Shown: positions 24,428 to 36,497, counted from the first letter of the stretch. The stretch: DNA of 64,000 nt from Thuidium tamariscinum (GCA_947034885.2 OX344750.2:31544821-31608820), one strand, 5' to 3'. Made by a program: numbers and translations. The notes: a model not told the origin generated them from the letters alone.

Positions 24428-25824
24428 TTATGAAAAGCTTTGAATCATTTCATTTTGATCAATGAGTCAAAAGTTATGAGGAATTTTAGTTTGCAAGTAG
24501 TTATAGAATTTCTACCTCAAAATAAACTTTGAAGTCCTTTATTGAGCTCAATTTTCAATATTTTTGGAAGAAAACAAAATCGATTATAGGATGTAGATTG
24601 CTTATTGCGCGCAACATTACAACCATTGGGATTGGCATTTTTCAATTCCCTAATTAAATTCTTAACAATTTAGTATTTTGAAAAATTCTTCATCTCTTTC
24701 TACTTACTATTTTTTTCTTGTATGGGGTCGTTGCAAGAAACACTTACCGGTTTTGGCTCAAAATGGCTCAAAATCAATGAGTCCTGTGAGTCCTATGACC
24801 CTTTGAAATAAATTTTTTTTAAATTGAAAAAAATATGGATAATTTGAAGAGCAATGAGAATATCATGTCTCTTGAAATTCAGACCTAAGAAATTTTTTCT
24901 CTAAATGTTATAGACAATGGAAAATACAATGAAAATAACTCTTTTTTCACTAATTTGGTAAAAATAGTAAAAAAATTCAAAAAATAAAAATGAAAAACGC
25001 ATTTTTTCTTCAAGTAAAGGTCTTTCTTTTCCAACAAATTTCATCTTTGGAAAAAATAAATTCTATTCACTACACTTGTGCAAAGTCATCCACTTTGACG
25101 ACATGTGGAAGTTGGACAGTTTAATATTTTCAAATATCCTTTTTAGGGTTTGTGTAACTATACTATAGATCTAAGCATGCCAATTTTCAGCTCAAAATTT
25201 TCATTTTTGGGTCAAAAATAGGACTAAAAACCCCCAAAATGGCCTAGGTAGACAGCCAATCAGGGGCAGTTTAAAAATAGTAAAATAATTTTGAAAAAAT
25301 TGAAAAAATTACACAACATATTAAACTTTTTTGTGCACCTTCATTCCAAATTTCAAGTTGATAGGGTAAACGATGCAAAAGTTATGAGCAAAAAACTACC
25401 TGTTGGAGGTCAAGGGGACAAAAAATAGGACAAGTGTTTCTTGCAATCACCCTATGTTATACAATATTACAATTGCAATTGATCTGAAATTTTTGAAACA
25501 TGTATCCAACTTGACATAAAGAATGAATTCAAGGAGTTACAACCATTTGGGACATTTTTCATGCACTTGTGACCTTCTGAAGTGCAGCTACCTGATTTTT
25601 TGTAGGGCCAAAAAAAAGATTTTTGTCAATTCAAATGCTAATAATTATCTTCCAATCCACATGGTGGAAAATTCTGAAATTTTTTTCCATAAATTTTGAA
25701 ACTAGCCTACTACAAGATCCTATGGTTATATATGTCCAAAAATGTTAATTTTTTTTGGTACTTATTCTAAAAATAGCAATTTTGGAGCGCTTTTCATGAA
25801 AACATAGTCACGGGCCTTTAGGGG
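24121..25824. mobile_element. Degenerate TTAA-family MITE carrying a nested insertion
   Basis: The left end is CCCCTAAAGGACCAGACT and the right end, on the opposite strand, is CCCCTAAAGGCCCGTGACT. The flanks (taaa and ttca) are diverged from TTAA. Removing the nested element at 24725-25452 leaves about 976 bp, the size of the ~950-bp family, in reverse orientation relative to 48649-49594. The body keeps family landmarks such as 'caaaagttatgaggaatttt' and a (TA)n tract at 24391-24423. Confidence 0.75.
24725..25452. mobile_element. Nested MITE with TATG target duplication
   Basis: The element is bounded by TATG at 24721-24724 and 25453-25456. The ends are inverted: GGGTCGTTGCAAGAAACACT and, on the opposite strand, GGGTGATTGCAAGAAACACT. 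It is 728 bp, AT-rich and noncoding. A related end occurs at about 56249-56270 ('acaagtgcttcttgtagtca'). Confidence 0.72.
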
Positions 25825-26984
25825 TTCACTTAGAGCAGCTTCGTACAAGTGAACATAAATACAATGTGGCTTGTCGAATACCTCAAGATCTTTCCATTGA
25901 GAATTATACATGTGAGTGGACGATTGTTGCTGATTCGCAATGATGCAGCTTTACATCACTTTTCAAAACTATGGGAGGAGGTCCAGAAACCGACCATCTA
26001 AGGGCTGGAACAGAATTTTGGGCAGGTCAAACATCTTGAAATATTTTTCAGAGAATTTTCCTTGAAAGACAGCTTGAATAGGCATCTAACCCAAGTCGTT
26101 TCATATATTTTGGAGTTCTCTAGAATTAGTTATCAAATTCTGAAGTTGAAAGGGCATGGGGCTCTAAAATGGTGCCCTAGCTAAAATGTACACTGTCAGT
26201 ACACTGCTGAAGGCTATGAAAATGCAACATGTACAAGTACTGTACATTTAAGATAGGGCACCATTTTAGAACCCGCTCCATTCAAGAGCCTCCTCCTATA
26301 TGAATAAAACCAGACAAAGCAAACCGAATCACTGTAAGTTGGCTTCAAAAATTCATGTTATACATGGTCATTTCAAAAACGATTTTATATATAAACAAGT
26401 GGTATATCATCACAGACAAAGGTCCAAGTTCCTCTTACAGCAGTGGGGAGATGAAACAATTAGACTGGTTTCATTTTCAAATATTCATGACATTCAAAGC
26501 TTCTAATGTATCATGATCATAAATGTTTAAGTATGACATAATTTTGCAAAATTCACTCCAAATTCAGGGGCCATTGCAGAATTGAAGGGCACTATCCCCT
26601 CGGAAGGGACACTTCATAACTCAGAAAAAATTACTATGCTCTGAGAACTAAACCAGGACAGGCATAGAAATGAGGTTCCACACAATTTCCAATTTGCTAT
26701 TTTAATAAAAAGTTTGGCGATCATCCAACCTACAGCAACCACAAATATTCCCATTGATGTCCATAGACCAGCAAGAACCGAAAAAGCTTGTGGCACGGCA
26801 ACCAGCTCACTCTTAATCAATTACACCAACTCATGAGTACAAACGAAGGAATTTGAACAGAGGCTCTCGTTTGAAGTGGCACCCATGTCCGGAAATAGAT
26901 CAAAGGGGTATAATGAAATCACTCCACCATGGCAGTGAATAAATTAAAAATGGGAACTGGTGGAGGAGACTCAAATGATTTGCA
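25825..26984. other. Spacer upstream of the KNOX gene, one small MITE
   Basis: A minus-strand frame at 26614-26820 (68 codons, hydrophobic) is open, but lacks any recognisable domain or splice context. I do not call it a gene. Confidence 0.45.
26157..26276. mobile_element. ~120-bp MITE
   Basis: The left end is ATGGGGCTCTAAAATGGTGC and the right end, on the opposite strand, is GCGGGTTCTAAAATGGTGCC. Both are followed by 'ctatc/ctagct' and an inner inverted 'aaatgtaca'. It lies about 0.9 kb before the presumed KNOX promoter. Confidence 0.7.
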
Positions 26985-27088
26985 TTGCCAATATTAGCAT
27001 TGATCACAGCCGTCAAAGGGGAGCCACCCCCTTCCAGAGTGGCAAGAGAGACAGAGTTAGAGAAGGAGGGAGTCAGAGTCTCAGAGAG

Positions 27089-27096
27089 TATATATT
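27089..27096 (+). promoter_or_regulatory. Possible TATA box of the KNOX gene
   Basis: TATATATT sits at the start of a GC-rich, CT-rich island of about 900 bp that leads into the first coding exon at 27903. If used, the leader would be about 780 bases. The ORFs at 26985-27446 would then be leader or upstream frames. Confidence 0.3.
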
Positions 27097-27902
27097 GGCC
27101 ATGGCACCACCTGAGGTTTCCCGTTTCTGAAGCTTCTTCAGCTCTTGAAGTTGCAGCTGCATGCTCTTCGATCTCCATCGCCATCTCTGCCAGGAGACTT
27201 CAGTTTCGACCTATTACGTTACCTGCATCAGCCATCGCCGGCGCGGGTTCCAAGCTTCCGTCAGCTCTGCCACTTGCTAATAGCCTGCCACGGACCATCT
27301 CTTTCATCCTGCTGCAACGAAACGCCACTCAAGTGAAGCTCCACGCCAATCCCATCGTCATGTTGAATCGGTCTTGTTGCAGCTATTTTATGATATTCCC
27401 TCCCGCCCAAGTTTCCCCTCACAGCATTAGTTTGTGTCTACTGTAGCTAGTTGATTGCTTGCTCAACGTAGCGTTCCAGTAGTAGTGCCGGCGATTAAGT
27501 TGATCATCTTTCTCCTAATCTGTGTGTTAGTGCTCAAACATTTGTTTTCCTTAATCCTAATTTCAAGTTAAGCTCGACGGGTGTGCCCAGAAGAGTAGTC
27601 AGCTAACAGGCGAAGTTGGAATAGCAATACTGTTTGGTGTTGTGGTCTAAAGTACTTGAGGTATTGATCGATACTGCTTGTGCAACTGTTGTTCAGCTTC
27701 AACAAGCTTTGGAGAATTATCTTTTCACCGAAAGTATATTATAAATCTGAAGTGCTTCGCGCGTTTCAATTACATGCAACAGTACTTGTGGTGAGACAAT
27801 ATTAAAAACATCATTCGAGTCTTCGTTGCCTGGAACGATAAGCTTGATTGAAGTGACTGTCACTTAACATTCTGAACAGAGATCGAGAGTGCGAACATCA
27901 TC

Positions 27903-30900
27903 ATGACCGGGACAGAGCGAGAGTTTCTGGAAATGATGCCGCCACGGGACCCCGATCACCGGTATATGGAGGCCGATTCCATGAGAGATTTCTGGCGAAC
28001 CACTTCTGACCGGGAGTCCCTGCAAGGTAGGTGACTCCAGCCGCATTTATCAAGTTGGTAAAGATCCCCACAAGTCTTGAGAGAAGTCAGTCGTAACCAA
28101 GTCGGTCGTGACCAATGCAACAACCGATCGCAATTAGTTGATGGTAACCTCTTAAAACATCTACAGTGTGTTGGCAAAGTCAGTGCTCAGAGCTCTAAAA
28201 TATCAGAACTCCGTGGATCTGAGAGTGTCGCAAACTGCTCCAGCCGTTCCAAGCCGATGTCTCAAAACGGCTTCGATTTCAAATGTTTTAGAGTTTTTTT
28301 CTTCTATGCCCCAATATTCTAAGACTACTCCGATCCAATGTAATAAGCATGACTATTGCTTGAATATGTACGTACTAACATTGTTTCAATATCCCAGATT
28401 TGAGTGTTTGGGGCCGCGTTTTTGCAAGCAAGTTGAATCGTCTGTTCGTTGTCAACATTCTGTGTGCTAACCTTGAGTTGTAACCTCTCCGATGTCATTG
28501 AACGGTCGAATATTCCGGGTTTGAGTTTGCTGGACTGCATGCTTGCAAACCAGTCTACAGTTGAGTGCGTCTGTTCTGTTTACAACATCCTCTACTAAAA
28601 TTTGGTGGGCTTAGCAACGTTTTCCATGCCAGCAACGGTTTGGAACGCTTGAGCAACGGTTTGGGAACAATCATGCTTTTCAGCAAAATGCTCCAAATCG
28701 TTGATCAAGCATGTTCCAAAGCGTTAAAAACGTTTGCTGGACTGCGTGTTGCAAGCCAGTCTCGAGTTAAGTGAGACTGTAGTCTGTTTCACCATCCTGT
28801 GACGACGTATCAGGTATAAATGGAAAACGTCGGAACGAACGAACTTCAATTGCAAAGCAATCTTCTTGCCGATGTCATACGGGAGTTTACAGAGTTTATC
28901 ATGTAAGAACTGAAACGGAGTTCACCACCTCAAGTGAACCATTCCCACCTCCCAAGTGGAAACCTTTCTTCCATTACCATGATTTCAAACTCTCAAAACT
29001 CTTTTGTGGATGGTTGTAGCCACTGACTGTTGTGCTGGGTGTTTGCAGAGATGCAGGACTCAGGCGGTCGCGGTGGTCACAGCACCATGCCCAGTGTGCA
29101 GCACGAGCATTCCGCCCTTCGTCCCTACGGCTACTCCGAGCCCCTGCACCCGGAGTCCGTGGTAGCAATGGAGGTTCGCTCTCACCACGTCCACGATGGG
29201 AGTTTCTTCACGGAGTATCACCCTTACCCTCTGCAATCTGACTCAAACACCACTTCCAGCGCCCTCCTGCCCACCACCTACACCAACTTCTTCCACGCCT
29301 CCTGCGTCACGGACGCCAACTGCAATAACCACGAGCTCAAACGCGAGCCTTCGGAGGGGCCACGCTACATGACTAGTCCGGAGAATCACTACAGCCACGG
29401 GGGGGATCACGAGGAGGAGCACCGGTATCCCGACCGGTACAACGAGCGGTACCAGTCTTCTCCGTTGGTGCCCCCTGTGGCTATTCCCATGAGCCACGAT
29501 GTGGTCACATTCTCCACGACGACGGCGTCGGAGTGCATCCACCGCGACCACGACATGGAGACGCTGCGAAGGGAGTTGGCCTATAAGTGTCCGCGCAGCG
29601 GGGATCTCTTGATGGCCATCACCAGTACTGCGGACGCTGCGGTGAGAGAACATGGTTCGGCGACTTCGGGGGTCTCCAGCGACGATGACGACGCTCCGGA
29701 AGAACTGGCAAGAGAAAATTTCCACACTTGCTCCATGTTTTCCATTCTGAAATCAAGTAATTCGTTTACTACCTGGCAATATTGTAATGCTAGAATTTGG
29801 AGGACTTAGCAACGTTTCCAGTTCCGTCTTTAGATCGAAGCTTGCAACATTTTGTAATTAACATGCTTAAAGAACCGCGCGTTTTGGAACAGGCTCGAGA
29901 AACATGCATGTTTTGGACCATGCTCCAGCACATATGCAGTGCATTTCAACGAAATGAGATCATGTTTTTTAGCAAACATGTTCCAAAATGTTGTTCACTT
30001 TGAACAACGTTTAGTAGCAATGTTGAATGTCAACTAAATGTGTTGCTACAAACGTTGCTGTGGGGGACTGTATTCTAATCATTTTGTTCGCTTGACTGTT
30101 GTATTTTCTCGCCGCTACGTCAGAATTGATTATTCGATCTTTCTGGCATGCAAAGCTGTTTTATTTAGTTAATATTTTTGAAGGGAATCTCCATGCAATG
30201 TTCCGTTGATCGAAATAACAAAGTTTGGTACAATTGAACTGAACGTAAATCGAAACCGGTACTGGCTAGTTTGTGAAGAATATATTTCGGAAACTGCTGA
30301 TGCATCTCGTTTTTTGAGCAATTTGGAATTTTTTTGTTTGATTAAAATATTTTGCTTTCCTTACTGACGATTTTCTCGGTGGTTCAGGAGCAGAATCCTG
30401 GTTTGGCTGAGCACCTGCGAGCTGCCATTGTTGAACATCCTTACTATCCGGAGATGGTGGTCGCTCATGTCAGGATCTTCAAGGTTTGTATAAATATCCA
30501 GCTCCGCATTTCACATTTGAGGTTCCAAATCTTGATTATACACATCATTTGGATCCCAAATTCGATTAGCTTGAAGTGAAGGTTTCATTGTAGAGCAATT
30601 GATACCGTGAGTACACGAAAGCACGGTATTGACAGACCATACCAATTATTTAATAGAATTTTAGGTCTATATAGAAAGCTATCATTTGTAAATTGGTTCA
30701 ATGAGAGGTATAATCTTACAAATATTTGAATTTCAATCGATTGAAGCTGGGTTCGTATACATTCAATCATGATGACTGCTAAATACATTTGAATCTCCTC
30801 TGTGAAGATTGGTGCGCCGAGAGAGCTTCGCAACAAGCTGGACGACATTACGAAGAAGTTTCAACGGTTCCAGGAGGGTAGCACGATGAAGATTGGTGAC

Positions 30901-32889
30901 GATCCTTCACTAGATTTCTTCATGGTAAGCACTTGGTGTAATTCAACGTACTGCATTGATCAATCCGTTCAGCAGTTTCACATGAACTAACTTGACTTTG
31001 ATTCTTCAATGACTCCGACTGTACAAATTAAACACTGCTGCTTGTAGAGATCGTACGTGGACTTGCTGGCCAAGTTGGGGGAAGATTTGGAGGAGCCTTT
31101 CAACAAGTTCATGCAGTTCAAGGACGCCACTACCAAGACGCTGGAAAATATCTGCGGCCACTACATTGAAAGTATGTGAGCCTCTATTTCCCGCTGCGTG
31201 CGACTCTCTGATCAGAGACTAAGTTAATTTGTTGGGTTCCTTACATGATTTCTTTTTTTCAACTCAAGGTTGGACTTGCTCTTCAATCTGTATAGACATG
31301 CATAGAAATGTGCCAGTCTAAGACTGAGTGTACTCGGATGCCATGATCACTGTCTATATGGAATGGAGGCCATCGTCTTCAGTGTCCCGTGAAGGCCTGA
31401 GACGTATCATGGCGAAATCTAAACACCTGCTGGACCAGACGGGTATAGCGACAGCCGGATCTAGCATCCCCATCAGTCCTCCATTGAGTCCATTCCCGTT
31501 CAACGCCCTAAATTGACCCCACTTTGATATCAAAAATTTCACCCTTGTTTTCCATCTGCTTCCCCTCATTTCTACGCTCTTTTGTTAGTGTAGAAATGTC
31601 GAAATCATGTTCAAGTGCAACTTGCAGTTGACAGAGTGAGTCCTGGATGAACCAGTGTTTGTACCAGTGCAAATTGTGAACCAGAGTATTTCAGCATGTG
31701 GAAATTGTGGAGGGCAGACGGTCCTTACGCATCAGCAAATTGTACTACTTAATTAAAGTAGACTCAAAACGTAGTAATCAGACCTGACGGGCACTTGAGA
31801 GTTTTTCCAGCTAAGAGAATTAACTTGGTAGGCACAGTAGCTGGGAGTGATCAACTCAAAACTTCACCATTTCAGCCTTACCGCATCACATCATCTTGAC
31901 GTCAAGGACGGGTGTCAGACTGGACGTAGGCCACACATATCAACTCCATCCCCTGAAGCCTTCGGGTGTGTACCTGCCTTCGGGCGTCTTTTCTGCCTCT
32001 GGCTTTTTCAGTAAAGGATGAAACCCGTTCAAGGGTGGCTTTTTCAGTAAGCCTCGCCCTTGATGGGTTTCAACCAACTCCATCACCTGGGTCGTACTGG
32101 AAGGGACCCAGATGACCAATTTAAAATTGAAATTTCCATCAAGTAAAATTATTTCCCAGACGATGTACTTCATGAGATTACTTACCTGGAGATTGAAGTC
32201 ACCAGTTGTAGCTTTGAATAACAGTCCGGTGGTGAAATTATGTTTGACTGTGCAGCTGGACCAGACGAGTCGGACAACTATGGATTCGACATTGGTCCCA
32301 TAGATGGAGCGCAGGACAGCGATGAATTGGACACGCTGGGAGAGGAAGGATTAATGTACTCCTACGGAGAGGTAGACGAAAGCATCGTTGTTGACCCCTC
32401 CGCACCGGAGGAGGAGCTCCGGAAAATGCTGATGATGAAGTACGGTCGTCACATTGGAGGGCTCAAGGCAGAGTTCAACCGTGTCCGCAAAAAAGGGAAG
32501 CTGCCTTCGAATGCTCGCTCCATCTTGAAGGACTGGTTCAACCGACATTCTTACTGGCCGTACCCTTCGGTATGCACATCCACACCCCTTGACTGACCAA
32601 TTTGATTTACTAACTTAACCACTGTTATGCCGATAGTACTTGAGCACGCTTCAAAGATATTATTAAACCAGAAAATCAGGTTGTACTTCTATCTAACAGT
32701 TGTGTTCAGGAGGTAGAGAAGCAATACCTGCAACGAATCTGTAACTTGAATCTGAAACAAATCAACAACTGGTTCATCAATGAGAGAAAGCGGCACTGGA
32801 GCTGCGAAGGCAAATGCATGCACCCCAACGCCAAGTTCTACAACAACTCCAACGGTCAAGGGAAGGGTCATCTGGAGCATATGGAGTGA
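27903..32889 (+). CDS. KNOX (TALE homeodomain) transcription factor, class I-like, 7 exons
   Basis: This is a nuclear DNA-binding regulator of plant development, expected to pair with BELL proteins through its KNOX domains. The coding exons are 27903-28026, 29049-29707, 30388-30483, 30808-30924, 31048-31171, 32256-32569 and 32710-32889. All junctions keep frame and give 537 aa. Exon 2 ends either at 29707 with a GC donor, or at 29641 with a GT donor (515 aa). Residues 1-261 are a variable acidic/His-rich region. KNOX1 spans about 262-306 ([16 protein letters not shown]), KNOX2 about 325-373 (DPSLDFFM, then [19 protein letters not shown]), and ELK about 427-449 ([18 protein letters not shown]). 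The homeodomain spans about 451-513 with the three-residue-loop signature WPYPS and recognition helix [13 protein letters not shown]. The last intron falls right after WPYPS. The ELK pattern resembles class I. Position 52 of the homeodomain is Glu, where KNOX proteins usually have Gln. The tail after the homeodomain (CEGKCMHPN) is unusual. Confidence 0.93.
28600..28740. mobile_element. Intron-1 repeat with AGCAACGTTT ends
   Basis: It begins 'aatttggtgggcttagcaac' and ends 'aaaaacgtttgctgg', giving short inverted ends. Internally 'agcaacggtttggaac' repeats. The start matches the repeat in intron 2 at 29793 ('aatttggaggacttagcaac'). Confidence 0.45.
29793..30060. mobile_element. Intron-2 repeat with AGCAACGTTT ends
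   Basis: The left end is TTAGCAACGTTT and the right end is AAACGTTGCT. The interior has several 'catgttttgga / gttccaaaatgt' inverted motifs. It is related to the intron-1 copy of the same gene. Confidence 0.5.
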
Positions 32890-33790
32890 ACAGTTTGACA
32901 AGGGAAGCTGGAGGCACATCTAATGAAGAATCTGGAGCATATGTTAAAGTAATAGTTGAGGCACCATCTGATGGACTGAAGTGCAAGTGCAGTCCCACTT
33001 GACACTCTTTTTTTTGAGGTTACTTATGTACAGACAGATAGATGGCCCCTAAGGTCTGCCACAACTGAAAAACAATCAAGTACTAAATATCTTGCGGCAA
33101 CTGGGATCAGACTAACGAGAGCTAAGAACATCACTTGCAGATCTTTGTAAATGGAACTCTTTCGGCATACAAATCGATGTCATTTGTATGTGAACGATTC
33201 AAGTCTGACTTTCAGGAAAAAAAAAAGAAACGAAAGACAAACATGAACTGTCTTACATTATGACTAAGTGTCAAGAAATCACCTTTTGTGAGAAATGCCA
33301 TCAGTGAGCACAAACTCTGGCTAAGCCTGCAGCTGCATCCTTGCGATGGCCAAATTCAAACCTTTATGGCATAAACTAGGTAATTAGCCCCCAACTTTGT
33401 AGATATAGCATCTGCATCCAACTATCAACGTGAAGACTGAACGGCACATCATGACAGACTGCTATCTGGAACCAGTGCTTGCATCTCCAACTAGACATTT
33501 ATAGCAATGAATGAATGCACGTAGTGAGAATACTTCGGCGATCGTATGTCTACATTTTAAAATTTATAAACTCACCATGTGACAGTTAAGTCCTCACGGG
33601 AAAGAGCCTGTAACAACCAGGACTGATTGGAGTGTTTGGGCTAGCCTGGCTTTTTCTAACTATGAAACCTTCTCGCAATCGCAACCTTCCAACACCTGCT
33701 ATGGTAACCTCCGAAGCTCAAATTTTACACTGCAAAATTCCATCCTAGCATTTCGACTATCCATGACTACCAACGATTTTCCTCGATGTT

Positions 33791-35226
33791 TTAAGCAATT
33801 GGAACTTTCGCGGCTGTAGTCCTTTTCTCCTTTTTGTCCTTCTTTTCTTTCCTCTTCAAAGAATCCATGTGAGCCTTTAAAACAGTTGCATATGAAGTTT
33901 GGAATCTTTGGTGATCCTTGGCCGTGAGCTGCAATCATCGAACCGATGTCAGTCAAGCCTTGCTTACATAACCTTTACAGCCTCGACAGATCAACCTTCA
34001 GCTCCTGCCAAAATTATTGGTGAAGCCCACGGAACAGACCGAGAGAGAATACAAAAGCACCGAATCGACGAGCATGTAAACACAGTCGAGAAGAAGACGA
34101 TTTCAAGGTTCAAAATGAGAGATCTTACAGAGCAGCTAATCTTCTTCTTGCCATCCGTAGCACGAACTAGACATCGAAATTCTGAAGGTTCAGGTACCGG
34201 AGCGGATGTTTCTGCATTGTTTTTTCTTTTCTTCTGCCGCTGAAGAGTTGCTGCAACAACCAGAAAACATCAGCAAATGTGAGCTGAATACAGCAGCATC
34301 ACAAACCCTGTTTCCTAAAAAAGTTGTAAGACCCTAATTGGGACTGCTTCCATGGCCTTGCAGCAGTTCTAGCTTTATCCGCCACTCCGTAGGGTTTTTG
34401 TTTATAAGAGTCTTTTAAAGAGCCCCTGGAAGCCAAGACCAGGGTCTTCAATTGTGAACTCTTCAAAGCACTGGACCTGGAGAAAGAACCCTAATAGTAG
34501 ATCGGGTTCCTCCTCCAGCTCCGGCTCCTCTATAGTACAAACTAACCATCACAAAATGAAAATATTCTTTGAAGCTACATCATTGTGCACATAAAGTAAT
34601 GACCAAAATTCAGAACTTTTTTCAAATGAATTCGCAGCAAGACCCTGGCATCCTTTAATCTTGGATTAAGGAAACAGTATGCTTACACCGTTTCAAAGTG
34701 ACCCACACCGTACCCGACTTTTTCGTCTGCTCATACAGCTTTGTCAACTCATTCAAGAACGGATCCAATTCCAAAAGAACCTGCCAATCAACAAAATCAG
34801 TAATTAGGGTTTTCAACAAATCTCTGCAGCCATCCATATCAATTCGACACGCACTGATCAGGAGCGATCACACGCTAATTACCACCTTACCAAGTGAATT
34901 AGGTCCTCCTTCAAGTCAATTCCCTGTAAAATTCTCAACCATGATCCCCAAGCACAAAGTTTCACCAAAACCCTAACACTCGCTCTGCCGACGACTACTC
35001 GTTCCACCAACTAGAGCATTGGAACTAATCAAATTCTTTTACGCATAAAATTGAGGGACAGATCGTATGATTTTACGCCATAGCACAAGAATACAAGGTT
35101 ACAAAACATCATCGGAGAATGATCCAGAGAGGGCCACACTAACTTAAATATCAACCAGAAACTGGAATCAGAAGAGCTTCCCATCAGAGCTAAGAAGAGG
35201 GTCAGTGCGAGTAAACTTCGTACCAT
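33791..35226 (-). CDS. SRP14: Signal recognition particle 14 kDa subunit, 4 exons, 118 aa
   Basis: SRP14 binds the Alu domain of SRP RNA together with SRP9 and delays translation elongation in the cytosol while the nascent chain is targeted to the ER. The exons on the minus strand are 35226-35224 (only the ATG), 34780-34687, 34250-34129 and 33928-33791. All introns are GT-AG and the frame is kept throughout. The protein begins MVLLELDPFLNELTKLYEQ and continues VWVTLKRSTLQRQKK, EFRCLVRATDGKKKISCS and KDHQRFQTSYATVLKAHM, the conserved SRP14 blocks in order. It ends in a basic Lys-rich tail (KRKEKKDKKEKR). The length agrees with plant SRP14 (about 120 aa). The start was chosen because ATG directly precedes a GTACGA donor and joins to the conserved VLLELDPF exon. 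The gene converges on KNOX, with about 0.9 kb between the stop codons. Confidence 0.93.
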
Positions 35227-35482
35227 GGCTGGAGTCGCGTGGTGAAGCTGCTGAGAACGCGAACTCTAGCAGTTGTGCCGCTGGCGATGGCGAAGTCGGC
35301 AACCTTCTTGCTGCCCAGCCTCTGTGAGGAAGACGACGACACTTAGTTTTGCTCAATACTGATACGGGAGGATACAAGAAACATACGATTGATATCCGCT
35401 AAGAATGGTGAAAAAAGTAAATCACAAACGGTGCATCGGTACTGTAACTTGGTGCGATTGATCCGTATGGGGTACCAGGACG

Positions 35483-36125
35483 TTAACCCCTAAATGCCCA
35501 AGGCCTGTTTTGAGCTTCTTGGAATTTGCTCTAAATTGAACAAAAATTCAACATTTTGATAAGTTAAATCAATTTTCTTGAATTGTAACTATACAAATTC
35601 AAAGTAGACATGTTAGAGATGACATAGGAAAAGAAAACACAACAATATTACTTATGGATTGAAAGATTATAATATTTGATCATGAGGTAGTTAAAACTAT
35701 GAAAATCTTTGAGCTCTTTTTTTGCATGTCAAATCTAAAAAGTTGATCACCAAAAAAATCTGAGGTTGAAGGGCCTAACAAGTATAACCCCAATCAATTT
35801 ATGGCTTCTCAAAATTTACTCTACAATTTTTTTAAATGAATGTTTAGTGTGATTTTTTCTCTAAGATCTAATGTATTTGAGGCTCATTTCCAAGAGTCCT
35901 TAACACTACGGAATGTCAAGATTGCAATGGGTATCCTTGCACTAAATCTTGAATAGAAAAATCAAGATCATTCATTTTCAAAATCAGATTATTGATGCTA
36001 AAACTAGACTTCAAAAAAATCTTCGAAAAATATAAACTACTAAAAATAGAAATTTGGTAAGGTTTTATTTAACTTCAAAGTTTCTTTGACACCACATTTG
36101 GGTGCGTTGGCCATTTAGGGGTTAA
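35483..36125. mobile_element. TTAA MITE, 635 bp
   Basis: TTAA at 35483-35486 and 36122-36125 flank CCCCTAAATGCCCAAGG at the left and CCCCTAAATGGCCAACGC on the opposite strand at the right. The inner sequence differs from the ~950-bp family, so it is a separate subfamily. It lies about 260 bp upstream of the SRP14 start. Confidence 0.85.
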
Positions 36126-36497
36126 AGTGGTCACATGAAAAGGCCCATGCAGGGTGAACTTACTCTTGAGGAAAAACAATAAAGATTTTTAATTTTCATC
36201 TACGATCAAGTTTTGAAATTCTGAGATCATATTTAGAATCAAAGGACCCAAATTACCTTTTGTAGGAAAAGAAAATAGAATTTACATGGCACAAAATAAA
36301 GGGCAATTATTTTACATTTATAGTATAAAATTTAAAATTTATCTTGCAAAATCCACTTCATAAGACAACTTTAACATCTTCCTACATAGTGAAGATTGCT
36401 TCCTAGGAAGCGTTCCTAAGGTATGGAACAAACAATTTGCATTTGACATAAAGACCTCTCATTCAATTTTGAAAATCATCATCCAAATTTGGATAGT

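Noticed and set aside
26614..26820. 68-codon hydrophobic minus frame near the KNOX promoter
   Set aside because: It looks membrane-like but has no recognisable family, no splice-linked partner exon and AT-type codons.
26985..27446. 153-codon plus frame upstream of KNOX
   Set aside because: It lies in the presumed promoter/leader island, cannot be joined in frame to the first KNOX exon and shows no domain.
31328..31516. Possible extra KNOX exon between KNOX2 and ELK
   Set aside because: The junction 31171 to 32256 already keeps frame and the expected order of domains; this frame has no suitable flanking splice sites or similarity.
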